A stretch of 64,000 nt of DNA, taken from the NCBI GenBank assembly GCA_037893225.1, contig JAZGUH010000224.1, forward strand, positions 124,001 through 188,000, read 5' to 3'. The DNA comes from Hippasteria phrygiana. Lineage: Eukaryota; Echinodermata; Asteroidea; Valvatida; Goniasteridae. Each line of letters opens with the position of its first letter. Within the stretch, counting starts at the first letter, position 1. The notes below the pieces were generated by a model. That model saw only the letters and a list, made by a program, of their open reading frames with translations, was not told where the DNA came from and did no database searches. Shown here in pieces: positions 52,665 through 64,000 of the stretch. Position numbers and translations under genes: made by a program.

Positions 52665-55600
52665 TGCAATTATGAATGAGTAAAGGAAGTCCATACCCCA
52701 GGGAATTTGACATGCATGGAGCAATAAATAGACGGTAACATGTACACAGATGTTGGCCGGAAAGAAAATAAACATTGCGAGGTTTGAATTTTCTCCACAA
52801 GTTTTAACTCTAGGAAGCCGCCGATGATTGCAACATGTAGCGCCAGATCTAAGCTATCCATACATGCAAAATTACTGTATTTGGTTTATATTTCATGCAA
52901 TTATGAATGAGTAAAGCAAGTCCATACCCCAGGGAATTTGACATGCATGGAGCAATAAATAGACGGTAACATGTACACAGATGTTGGCCGGAAAGAAAAT
53001 AAACATTGCGAGGTTTGAATTTTCTCCACAAGTTTTAACTCTAGGAAGCCGCCGATGATTGCAACATGTAGCGCCAGATCTAAGCTATCCATACATGTCA
53101 AAATTACTGTATTTGGTTGATATTTCATGCAATTATGAATGAGTAGAGCAAGTCCATACCCCAGGGAATTTGACATGCATGGAGCAATAAATAGAAGGTA
53201 ATATGCACACAGATGTTGGCCGGAAAGAAAATAAACATTGCGAGGTTTGAATTTTCTCCACAAGTTTTAACTCTAGGAAGCCGCCGATGATTGCAACATG
53301 TAGCGCCAGATCTAAGCTATCCATACATGTCAAAATTACTGCATTTGGTTGATATTTCATGCAATTATGAATGAGTAAAGCAAGTCCATACCCCAGGGAA
53401 TTTGACATGCATGGAGCAATAAATAGACGGTAACATGTACAGAGATGTTGGCCGGAAAGAAAATAAACATTGCGAGGTTTGAATTTTCTCCACAAGTTTT
53501 AACTCTAGGAAGTCGCCGATGATTGCAACATGTAGCGCCAGATCTAAGCTATCCATACATGTCAAAATTACTGTATTTGGTTGATATTTCATACAATTAT
53601 GAATGAGTAAAGCAAGTCCATACCCAAGGGAATTTGACATGCATGGAGCAATAAATAGACGGTAACATGTACACAGATGTTGGCCGGAAAGAAAATAAAC
53701 ATTGCGAGGTTTGAATTTTCTCCACAAGTTTTAACTCTAGGAAGTCGCCGATGATTGCAACATGTAGCGCCAGATCTAAGCTATCCATACATGTCAAAAT
53801 TACTGTATTTGGTTGATATTTCATGCAATTATGAATGAGTAAAACAAGTCATACCCCAGGGAATTTGACATGCATGGAGCAATAAATAGACGGTAATATG
53901 TACACAGATGTTGGCCGGAAAGAAAATAAACATTGCGAGGTTTGAATTTTCTCCACATGTTTTAACTCTAAGAAGCCGCCGATGATTGCAACATGTAGCG
54001 CCAGATCTAAGCTATCCATACATGTCAAAATTACTGTATTTGGTTGATATTTCATGCAATTATGAATGAGTAAAGCAAGTCCATACCCAAGGGAATTTGA
54101 CATGCATGGAGCAATAAATAGACGGTAATATGTACACAGATGTTGGCCGGAAAGAAAATAAACATTGCGAGGTTTGAATTTTCTCCACAAGTTTTAACTC
54201 TAAGAAGCCGCCGATGATTGCAACATGTAGCGCCAGATCTAAGCTATCCATACATGTCAAAATTACTGTATTTGGTTGATATTTCATGCAATTATGAATG
54301 AGTAAAGCAAGTCCATACCCCAGGGAATTTGACATGCATGGAGCAATAAATATACGGTAATATGTACACAGATGTTGGCCGGAAAGAAAATAAACATTGC
54401 GAGGTTTGAATTTTCTCCACAAGTTTTAACTCTAGGAAGCCGCCGATGATTGCAACATGTAGCGCCAGATCTAAGCTATCCATACATGTCAAAATTACTG
54501 TATTTGGTTTATATTTCATGCAATTATGAATGAGTAAAGCAAGTCATACCCCAGGGAATTTGACATGCATGGAGCAATAAATAGACGGTAATATGTACAC
54601 AGATGTTGGCCGGAAAGAAAATAAACATTGCGAGGTTTGAATTTTCTCCACAAGTTTTAACTCTAAGAAGCCGCCGATGATTGCAACATGTAGCGCCAGA
54701 TCTAAGCTATCCATACATGTCAAAATTACTGTATTTGGTTGATATTTCATGCAATTATGAATGAGTAAAGCAAGTCCATACCCCAGGGAATTTGACATGC
54801 ATGGAGCAATAAATAGACGGTAACATGTACACAGATGTTGGCCGGAAAGAAAATAAACATTGCGAGGTTTGAATTTTCTCCACAAGTTTTAACTCTAGGA
54901 AGCCGCCGATGATTGCAACATGTAGCGCCAGATCTAAGCTATCCATACATGTCAAAATTACTGTATTTGGTTGATATTTCATGCAATTATGAATGAGTAG
55001 AGCAAGTCCATACCCCAGGGAATTTGACATGCATGGAGCAATAAATAGAAGGTAATATGCACACAGATGTTGGCCGGAAAGAAAATAAACATTGCGAGGT
55101 TTGAATTTTCTCCACAAGTTTTAACTCTAGGAAGCCGCCGATGATTGCAACATGTAGCGCCAGATCTAAGCTATCCATACATGTCAAAATTACTGCATTT
55201 GGTTGATATTTCATGCAATTATGAATGAGTAAAGCAAGTCCATACCCCAGGGAATTTGACATGCATGGAGCAATAAATAGACGGTAACATGTACACAGAT
55301 GTTGGCCGGAAAGAAAATAAACATTGCGAGGTTTGAATTTTCTCCACAATTTTTATCTCTAGGAAGCCGCCGATGATTGCAACATGTAGCGCCAGATCTA
55401 AGCTATCCATACATGTCAAAATTACTGTATTTGGTTTATATTTCATGCAATTATGAATGAGTAAAGCAAGTCATACCCCAGGGAATTTGACATGCATGGA
55501 GCAATAAATAGACGGTAATATGTACACAGATGTTGGCCGGAAAGAAAATAAACATTGCGAGGTTTGAATTTTCTCCACAAGTTTTAACTCTAAGAAGCCG

Positions 55601-57298
55601 CCGATGATTGCAACATGTAGCGCCAGATCTAAGCTATCCATACATGTCAACATTACTGCATTTGGTTGATATTTCATGCAATTATGAATGAATAAAGCAA
55701 GTCCATACCCCAGGGAATTTGACGTGCATGGAGCAATAAATAGACGGTAATATGCACACAGATGTTGGCCGGAAAGAAAATAAACATTGCGAGGTTTGAA
55801 TTTTCTCCACAAGTTTTAACTCTAGGAAGCCGCCGATGATTGCAACATGTAGCGCCAGATCTAAGCTATCCATACATGTCAAAATTACTGTATTTGGTTT
55901 ATATTTCATGCAATTATGAATGAGTAAAGCAAGTCATACCCCAGGGAATTTGACATGCATGGAGCAATAAATAGACGGTAATATGTACACAGATGTTGGC
56001 CGGAAAGAAAATAAACATTGCGAGGTTTGAATTTTCTCCACAAGTTTTAACTCTAAGAAGCCGCCGATGATTGCAACATGTAGCGCCAGATCTAAGCTAT
56101 CCATACATGTCAAAATTACTGTATTTGGTTGATATTTCATGCAATTATGAATGAGTAAAGCAAGTCCATACCCCAGGGAATTTGACATGCATGGAGCAAT
56201 AAATAGACGGTAACATGTACACAGATGTTGGCCGGAAAGAAAATAAACATTGCGAGGTTTGAATTTTCTCCACAAGTTTTAACTCTAGGAAGCCGCCGAT
56301 GATTGCAACATGTAGCGCCAGATCTAAGCTATCCATACATGTCAAAATTACTGTATTTGGTTGATATTTCATGCAATTATGAATGAGTAGAGCAAGTCCA
56401 TACCCCAGGGAATTTGACATGCATGGAGCAATAAATAGAAGGTAATATGCACACAGATGTTGGCCGGAAAGAAAATAAACATTGCGAGGTTTGAATTTTC
56501 TCCACAAGTTTTAACTCTAGGAAGCCGCCGATGATTGCAACATGTAGCGCCAGATCTAAGCTATCCATACATGTCAAAATTACTGCATTTGGTTGATATT
56601 TCATGCAATTATGAATGAGTAAAGCAAGTCCATACCCCAGGGAATTTGACATGCATGGAGCAATAAATAGACGGTAACATGTACACAGATGTTGGCCGGA
56701 AAGAAAATAAACATTGCGAGGTTTGAATTTTCTCCACAATTTTTATCTCTAGGAAGCCGCCGATGATTGCAACATGTAGCGCCAGATCTAAGCTATCCAT
56801 ACATGTCAAAATTACTGTATTTGGTTTATATTTCATGCAATTATGAATGAGTAAAGCAAGTCATACCCCAGGGAATTTGACATGCATGGAGCAATAAATA
56901 GACGGTAATATGTACACAGATGTTGGCCGGAAAGAAAATAAACATTGCGAGGTTTGAATTTTCTCCACAAGTTTTAACTCTAAGAAGCCGCCGATGATTG
57001 CAACATGTAGCGCCAGATCTAAGCTATCCATACATGTCAACATTACTGCATTTGGTTGATATTTCATGCAATTATGAATGAATAAAGCAAGTCCATACCC
57101 CAGGGAATTTGACGTGCATGGAGCAATAAATAGACGGTAATATGCACACAGATGTTGGCCGGAAAGAAAATAAACATTGCGAGGTTTGAATTTTCTCCAC
57201 AAGTTTTAACTCTAAGAAGCCGCCGATGATTGCAACATGTAGCGCCAGATCTAAGCTATCCATACATGTCAAAATTACTGTATTTGGTTGATATTTCA
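52665..57298. repeat. K-to-E unit, 20 monomers (4,634 bp) = 14 + 6
   Basis: Order: K-P-Q-R*-B'-A3-B-C-D-P-Q-N-U*-(E/C)-D-P-Q-N-U*-E. The first ten monomers match 46873-49189 at every marker I checked (offset 5,792 bp). The last six repeat the six before them. Confidence 0.82.
54519..57298. repeat. Hexamer D-P-Q-N-U*-E, tandem duplication (1,390 bp)
   Basis: D-P-Q-N-U*-E/C runs from 54519 to 55908 and D-P-Q-N-U*-E from 55909 to 57298. The monomer at 55677 has an E front (A16, G48, T75, C79) and a C-type back (G149, T215, T224). A C monomer normally precedes D, so this chimera is the expected joint of an exchange between E and C. Confidence 0.85.
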
Positions 57299-60200
57299 TG
57301 CAATTATGAATGAGTAAAGGAAGTCCATACCCCAGGGAATTTGACATGCATGGAGCAATAAATAGACGGTAACATGTACACAGATGTTGGCCGGAAAGAA
57401 AATAAACATTGCGAGGTTTGAATTTTCTCCACAAGTTTTAACTCTAGGAAGCCGCCGATGATTGCAACATGTAGCGCCAGATCTAAGCTATCCATACATG
57501 CAAAATTACTGTATTTGGTTTATATTTCATGCAATTATGAATGAGTAAAGCAAGTCCATACCCCAGGGAATTTGACATGCATGGAGCAATAAATAGACGG
57601 TAACATGTACACAGATGTTGGCCGGAAAGAAAATAAACATTGCGAGGTTTGAATTTTCTCCACAAGTTTTAACTCTAGGAAGCCGCCGATGATTGCAACA
57701 TGTAGCGCCAGATCTAAGCTATCCATACATGTCAAAATTACTGTATTTGGTTGATATTTCATGCAATTATGAATGAGTAGAGCAAGTCCATACCCCAGGG
57801 AATTTGACATGCATGGAGCAATAAATAGAAGGTAATATGCACACAGATGTTGGCCGGAAAGAAAATAAACATTGCGAGGTTTGAATTTTCTCCACAAGTT
57901 TTAACTCTAGGAAGCCGCCGATGATTGCAACATGTAGCGCCAGATCTAAGCTATCCATACATGTCAAAATTACTGCATTTGGTTGATATTTCATGCAATT
58001 ATGAATGAGTAAAGCAAGTCCATACCCCAGGGAATTTGACATGCATGGAGCAATAAATAGACGGTAACATGTACAGAGATGTTGGCCGGAAAGAAAATAA
58101 ACATTGCGAGGTTTGAATTTTCTCCACAAGTTTTAACTCTAGGAAGTCGCCGATGATTGCAACATGTAGCGCCAGATCTAAGCTATCCATACATGTCAAA
58201 ATTACTGTATTTGGTTGATATTTCATACAATTATGAATGAGTAAAGCAAGTCCATACCCAAGGGAATTTGACATGCATGGAGCAATAAATAGACGGTAAC
58301 ATGTACACAGATGTTGGCCGGAAAGAAAATAAACATTGCGAGGTTTGAATTTTCTCCACAAGTTTTAACTCTAGGAAGCCGCCGATGATTGCAACATGTA
58401 GCGCCAGATCTAAGCTATCCATACATGTCAAAATTACTGTATTTGGTTGATATTTCATGCAATTATGAATGAGTAAAGCAAGTCCATACCCCAGGGAATT
58501 CGACATGCATGGAGCAATAAATAGACGGTAATATGTACACAGATGTTGGCCGGAAAGAAAATAAACATTGCGAGGTTTGAATTTTCTCCACAAGTTTTAA
58601 CTCTAAGAAGCCGCCGATGATTGCAACATGTAGCGCCAGATCTAAGCTATCCATACATGTCAAAATTACTGTATTTGGTTTATATTTCATGCAATTATGA
58701 ATGAGTAAAGCAAGTCCATACCCCAGGGAATTTGACATGCATGGAGCAATAAATAGACGGTAACATGTACACAGATGTTGGCCGGAAAGAAAATAAACAT
58801 TGCGAGGTTTGAATTTTCTCCACAAGTTTTAACTCTAGGAAGCCGCCGATGATTGCAACATGTAGCGCCAGATCTAAGCTATCCATACATGTCAAAATTA
58901 CTGCATTTGGTTGATATTTCATGCAATTATGAATGAATAAAGCAAGTCCATACCCCAGGGAATTTGACGTGCATGGAGCAATAAATAGACGGTAATATGC
59001 ACACAGATGTTGGCCGGAAAGAAAATAAACATTGCGAGGTTTGAATTTTCTCCACAAGTTTTAACTCTAGGAAGTCGCCGATGATTGCAACATGTAGCGC
59101 CAGATCTAAGCTATCCATACATGTCAAAATTACTGTATTTGGTTGATATTTCATGCAATTATGAATGAGTAAAACAAGTCATACCCCAGGGAATTTGACA
59201 TGCATGGAGCAATAAATAGACGGTAATATGTACACAGATGTTGGCCGGAAAGAAAATAAACATTGCGAGGTTTGAATTTTCTCCACAAGTTTTAACTCTA
59301 AGAAGCCGCCGATGATTGCAACATGTAGCGCCAGATCTAAGCTATCCATACATGTCAAAATTACTGTATTTGGTTGATATTTCATGCAATTATGAATGAG
59401 TAAAGCAAGTCCATACCCCAGGGAATTTGACATGCATGGAGCAATAAATAGACGGTAACATGTACACAGATGTTGGCCGGAAAGAAAATAAACATTGCGA
59501 GGTTTGAATTTTCTCCACAAGTTTTAACTCTAGGAAGCCGCCGATGATTGCAACATGTAGCGCCAGATCTAAGCTATCCATACATGTCAAAATTACTGCA
59601 TTTGGTTGATATTTCATGCAATTATGAATGAATAAAGCAAGTCCATACCCCAGGGAATTTGACGTGCATGGAGCAATAAATAGACGGTAATATGCACACA
59701 GATGTTGGCCGGAAAGAAAATAAACATTGCGAGGTTTGAATTTTCTCCACAAGTTTTAACTCTAAGAAGTCCCCGATGATTGCAACATGTAGCGCCAGAT
59801 CTAAGCTATCCATACATGTCAAAATTACTGTATTTGGTTGATATTTCATGCAATTATGAATGAGTAAAACAAGTCATACCCCAGGGAATTTGACATGCAT
59901 GGAGCAATAAATAGACGGTAATATGTACACAGATGTTGGCCGGAAAGAAAATAAACATTGCGAGGTTTGAATTTTCTCCACATGTTTTAACTCTAAGAAG
60001 CCGCCGATGATTGCAACATGTAGCGCCAGATCTAAGCTATCCATACATGTCAAAATTACTGTATTTGGTTGATATTTCATGCAATTATGAATGAGTAAAG
60101 CAAGTCCATACCCAAGGGAATTTGACATGCATGGAGCAATAAATAGACGGTAATATGTACACAGATGTTGGCCGGAAAGAAAATAAACATTGCGAGGTTT

Positions 60201-61701
60201 GAATTTTCTCCACAAGTTTTAACTCTAAGAAGCCGCCGATGATTGCAACATGTAGCGCCAGATCTAAGCTATCCATACATGTCAAAATTACTGTATTTGG
60301 TTGATATTTCATGCAATTATGAATGAGTAAAGCAAGTCCATACCCCAGGGAATTTGACATGCATGGAGCAATAAATAGACGGTAATATGTACACAGATGT
60401 TGGCCGGAAAGAAAATAAACATTGCGAGGTTTGAATTTTCTCCACAAGTTTTAACTCTAGGAAGCCGCCGATGATTGCAACATGTAGCGCCAGATCTAAG
60501 CTATCCATACATGTCAAAATTACTGTATTTGGTTTATATTTCATGCAATTATGAATGAGTAAAGCAAGTCATACCCCAGGGAATTTGACATGCATGGAGC
60601 AATAAATAGACGGTAATATGTACACAGATGTTGGCCGGAAAGAAAATAAACATTGCGAGGTTTGAATTTTCTCCACAAGTTTTAACTCTAAGAAGCCGCC
60701 GATGATTGCAACATGTAGCGCCAGATCTAAGCTATCCATACATGTCAAAATTACTGTATTTGGTTGATATTTCATGCAATTATGAATGAGTAAAGCAAGT
60801 CCATACCCCAGGGAATTTGACATGCATGGAGCAATAAATAGACGGTAACATGTACACAGATGTTGGCCGGAAAGAAAATAAACATTGCGAGGTTTGAATT
60901 TTCTCCACAAGTTTTAACTCTAGGAAGCCGCCGATGATTGCAACATGTAGCGCCAGATCTAAGCTATCCATACATGTCAAAATTACTGCATTTGGTTGAT
61001 ATTTCATGCAATTATGAATGAGTAAAGCAAGTCCATACCCCAGGGAATTTGACATGCATGGAGCAATAAATAGACGGTAACATGTACACAGATGTTGGCC
61101 GGAAAGAAAATAAACATTGCGAGGTTTGAATTTTCTCCACAATTTTTATCTCTAGGAAGCCGCCGATGATTGCAACATGTAGCGCCAGATCTAAGCTATC
61201 CATACATGTCAAAATTACTGTATTTGGTTTATATTTCATGCAATTATGAATGAGTAAAGCAAGTCATACCCCAGGGAATTTGACATGCATGGAGCAATAA
61301 ATAGACGGTAATATGTACACAGATGTTGGCCGGAAAGAAAATAAACATTGCGAGGTTTGAATTTTCTCCACAAGTTTTAACTCTAAGAAGCCGCCGATGA
61401 TTGCAACATTTAGCGCCAGATCTAAGCTATCCATACATGTCAAAATTACTGCATTTGGTTGATATTTCATGCAATTATGAATGAATAAAGCAAGTCCATA
61501 CCCCAGGGAATTTGACGTGCATGGAGCAATAAATAGACGGTAATATGCACACAGATGTTGGCCGGAAAGAAAATAAACATTGCGAGGTTTGAATTTTCTC
61601 CACAAGTTTTAACTCTAGGAAGCCGCCGATGATTGCAACATGTAGCGCCAGATCTAAGCTATCCATACATGTCAAAATTACTGTATTTGGTTGATATTTC
61701 A
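57299..61701. repeat. K-to-E unit, 19 monomers (4,403 bp)
   Basis: Order: K-P-Q-R*-B'-G-H-(E/R)-A1-H-(E/R)-A3-B-C-D-(P/Q)-N-U-E. The G monomer at 58458 has a private T-to-C change at 58501 that makes the only GAATTC I saw. The E/R monomer at 59617 has AAGTCCCCG and A149. The C at 60312 lacks T67. The monomer at 60775 has a P body with the C215 tail of Q, so P and Q are merged. U at 61239 has ACATTT in place of an ACATGT palindrome and lacks C207. Confidence 0.78.
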
Positions 61702-63787
61702 TGCAATTATGAATGAGTAAAGGAAGTCCATACCCCAGGGAATTTGACATGCATGGAGCAATAAATAGACGGTAATATGTACACAGATGTTGGCCGGAAA
61801 GAAAATAAACATTGCGAGGTTTGAATTTTCTCCACAAGTTTTAACTCTAAGAAGCCGCCGATGATTGCAACATGTAGCGCCAGATCTAAGCTATCCATAC
61901 ATGTCAAAATTACTGTATTTGGTTGATATTTCATGCAATTATGAATGAGTAAAGCAAGTCCATACCCCAGGGAATTTGACATGCATGGAGCAATAAATAG
62001 ACGGTAACATGTACACAGATGTTGGCCGGATTGAAAATAAACATTGCGAGGTTTGAATTTTCTCCACAAGTTTTAACTCTAGGAAGCCGCCGATGATTGC
62101 AACATGTAGCGCCAGATCTAAGCTATCCATACATGTCAAAATTACTGTATTTGGTTGATATTTCATGCAATTATGAATGAGTAGAGCAAGTCCATACCCC
62201 AGGGAATTTGACATGCATGGAGCAATAAATAGAAGGTAATATGCACACAGATGTTGGCCGGAAAGAAAATAAACATTGCGAGGTTTGAATTTTCTCCACA
62301 AGTTTTAACTCTAGGAAGCCGCCGATGATTGCAACATGTAGCGCCAGATCTAAGCTATCCATACATGTCAAAATTACTGTATTTGGTTTATATTTCATGC
62401 AATTATGAATGAGTAAAGCAAGTCATACCCCAGGGAATTTGACATGCATGGAGCAATAAATAGACGGTAATATGTACACAGATGTTGGCCGGAAAGAAAA
62501 TAAACATTGCGAGGTTTGAATTTTCTCCACAAGTTTTAACTCTAAGAAGCCGCCGATGATTGCAACATGTAGCGCCAGATCTAAGCTATCCATACATGTC
62601 AAAATTACTGTATTTGGTTGATATTTCATGCAATTATGAATGAGTAAAGCAAGTCCATACCCCAGGGAATTTGACATGCATGGAGCAATAAATAGACGGT
62701 AACATGTACACAGATGTTGGCCGGAAAGAAAATAAACATTGCGAGGTTTGAATTTTCTCCACAAGTTTTAACTCTAGGAAGCCGCCGATGATTGCAACAT
62801 GTAGCGCCAGATCTAAGCTATCCATACATGTCAAAATTACTGTATTTGGTTGATATTTCATGCAATTATGAATGAGTAGAGCAAGTCCATACCCCAGGGA
62901 ATTTGACATGCATGGAGCAATAAATAGAAGGTAATATGCACACAGATGTTGGCCGGAAAGAAAATAAACATTGCGAGGTTTGAATTTTCTCCACAAGTTT
63001 TAACTCTAGGAAGCCGCCGATGATTGCAACATGTAGCGCCAGATCTAAGCTATCCATACATGTCAAAATTACTGCATTTGGTTGATATTTCATGCAATTA
63101 TGAATGAGTAAAGCAAGTCCATACCCCAGGGAATTTGACATGCATGGAGCAATAAATAGACGGTAACATGTACACAGATGTTGGCCGGAAAGAAAATAAA
63201 CATTGCGAGGTTTGAATTTTCTCCACAATTTTTATCTCTAGGAAGCCGCCGATGATTGCAACATGTAGCGCCAGATCTAAGCTATCCATACATGTCAAAA
63301 TTACTGTATTTGGTTTATATTTCATGCAATTATGAATGAGTAAAGCAAGTCATACCCCAGGGAATTTGACATGCATGGAGCAATAAATAGACGGTAATAT
63401 GTACACAGATGTTGGCCGGAAAGAAAATAAACATTGCGAGGTTTGAATTTTCTCCACAAGTTTTAACTCTAAGAAGCCGCCGATGATTGCAACATGTAGC
63501 GCCAGATCTAAGCTATCCATACATGTCAAAATTACTGCATTTGGTTGATATTTCATGCAATTATGAATGAATAAAGCAAGTCCATACCCCAGGGAATTTG
63601 ACGTGCATGGAGCAATAAATAGACGGTAATATGCACACAGATGTTGGCCGGAAAGAAAATAAACATTGCGAGGTTTGAATTTTCTCCACAAGTTTTAACT
63701 CTAGGAAGCCGCCGATGATTGCAACATGTAGCGCCAGATCTAAGCTATCCATACATGTCAAAATTACTGTATTTGGTTGATATTTCA
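61702..63787. repeat. Last K-to-E unit, 9 monomers (2,086 bp)
   Basis: Order: K'-P-(Q/C)-D-P-Q-N-U-E. K' keeps G22 but has T75 and A149, retains T203 and is 232 bp, so it is a K front on a G/B-type back. P at 61934 has GGATTGAAAAT (two bases changed at 62031-62032). Q at 62166 ends like C (T215, T224) and is followed by D. E at 63556, like E at 61470, has G149. The E-K' pair recurs at a spacing of 2,086 bp. Confidence 0.78.
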
Positions 63788-64000
63788 TGCAATTATGAAT
63801 GAGTAAAGGAAGTCCATACCCCAGGGAATTTGACATGCATGGAGCAATAAATAGACGGTAATATGTACACAGATGTTGGCCGGAAAGAAAATAAACATTG
63901 CGAGGTTTGAATTTTCTCCACAAGTTTTAACTCTAAGAAGCCGCCGATGATTGCAACATGTAGCGCCAGATCTAAGCTATCCATACATGTCAAAATTACT
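63788..64000. repeat. Partial K' monomer at right edge
   Basis: Offsets 1-213 of a monomer with G22, T75 and A149, the same type as 61702. The array continues beyond the window, and the next unit starts like the previous one. Confidence 0.93.

Larger units (their letters stand above)
1..64000. repeat. Satellite DNA array, 232/231-bp monomer, 275 complete head-to-tail copies
   Basis: The same unit of about 232 bp recurs without a break from edge to edge, always in the same orientation. Monomer starts (first base of TGCAATTATG) can be placed at 73, 305, 537 and onward to 63788. There are 75 monomers of 231 bp, two of 233 bp (15150, 17007) and one of 220 bp (18168); the rest are 232 bp. This accounts for every base. 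Most 231-bp copies lost one C at offset 27/28; the K type instead lost T203. No monomer contains foreign sequence. Such arrays are typical of eukaryotic centromeres and heterochromatin, but nothing here proves which. I do not recognise the family. Perfect head-to-tail order over 64 kb excludes dispersed transposons. The repeat has no separate unique spacer, so it is not a CRISPR array. Confidence 0.98.

Noticed and set aside
78..63993. Hundreds of minus-strand open frames of 60-123 codons that look like a repeated membrane-like protein
   Set aside because: They are by-products of a stop-poor monomer. Most start at TTG, they overlap each other by about 130 bp, they translate the same bases in two frames, and they change with every one-base length variant. 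No frame is conserved across monomer joints.
1..64000. CRISPR array
   Set aside because: The repeat is 232 bp with no unique spacers, and the units touch end to end.
1..64000. Ribosomal DNA spacer or transposon-derived tandem repeat
   Set aside because: No rRNA sequence, terminal repeats, target-site duplications or transposase/reverse-transcriptase frames are present anywhere in the window.

Overview
The whole 64,000-base window is a single uninterrupted tandem satellite array. I count 275 complete head-to-tail monomers from 73 to 63787, plus 72 bases of a monomer at the left edge and 213 bases at the right edge. The basic monomer is 232 bp (about 39% GC by hand count of 1697-1928), with a common 231-bp variant. 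The length budget closes exactly: 275 x 232, minus 75 one-base-short monomers, plus 2 one-base-long monomers, minus one 12-bp deletion, gives the observed 63,715 bp. There is no inversion, no inserted mobile element, no unique sequence, no RNA gene and no credible protein gene.

This is the architecture of eukaryotic centromeric, pericentromeric or other heterochromatic satellite DNA, seen at a depth usually reached only by long-read assembly. I do not recognise the monomer family and cannot name the species. Assignment to a centromere is inference.

Monomers are over 90% alike, but about 25 recurrent diagnostic variants let them be lettered and read as a string. That string shows layered higher-order repeats (HORs). 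From 73 to 4014 there is a tetramer relic, a 5-monomer repeat and a mixed stretch. From 4015 to about 13800 there is a clean 14-monomer HOR of exactly 3,248 bp: two full copies, a 9-monomer partial before them and a 5-6-monomer partial after. From 13759 to 18387 a tetramer E-F-G-H dominates and is itself doubled into an octamer of 1,857 bp. From 18388 to 22326 there is a transition, in which 231-bp monomers become common and a 9-monomer module (A3-B-C-D-P-Q-N-U-E) first appears. From 22327 to the right edge there is a long series of HOR units, each starting with a K monomer and ending with E, whose sizes run 10, 15, 21, 23, 21, 16, 13, 12, 20, 19 and 9 monomers. Each unit can be derived from a neighbour by inserting, duplicating or deleting whole monomers. 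Chimeric monomers mark many of the joints.

Letter key (offsets count from the first base of a monomer, reference monomer 1697-1928). E: A16, G48, T75, C79. F: G19, GT at 49-50, A69, T75, C79, C215. G: T75, A149, often T224. H: C215 only. A: A21, one C lost at 27/28, T75, A149 (A1 has G224, A2 has T224, A3 has T136). B: A35, T75, A149. B': A35, C75. C: T67, T75. D: C lost, T75, A149. T: C lost, T75, T224. U: C lost, T75, A149, C215 (U* adds C207). K: G22, T203 lost, T224. P and S: reference-like (P' has G48, S' has G29). Q: G19, A69, T75, C79, C215. N: T137, T143, T224. R: T154. The lettering was done by eye and should be treated as a working map.
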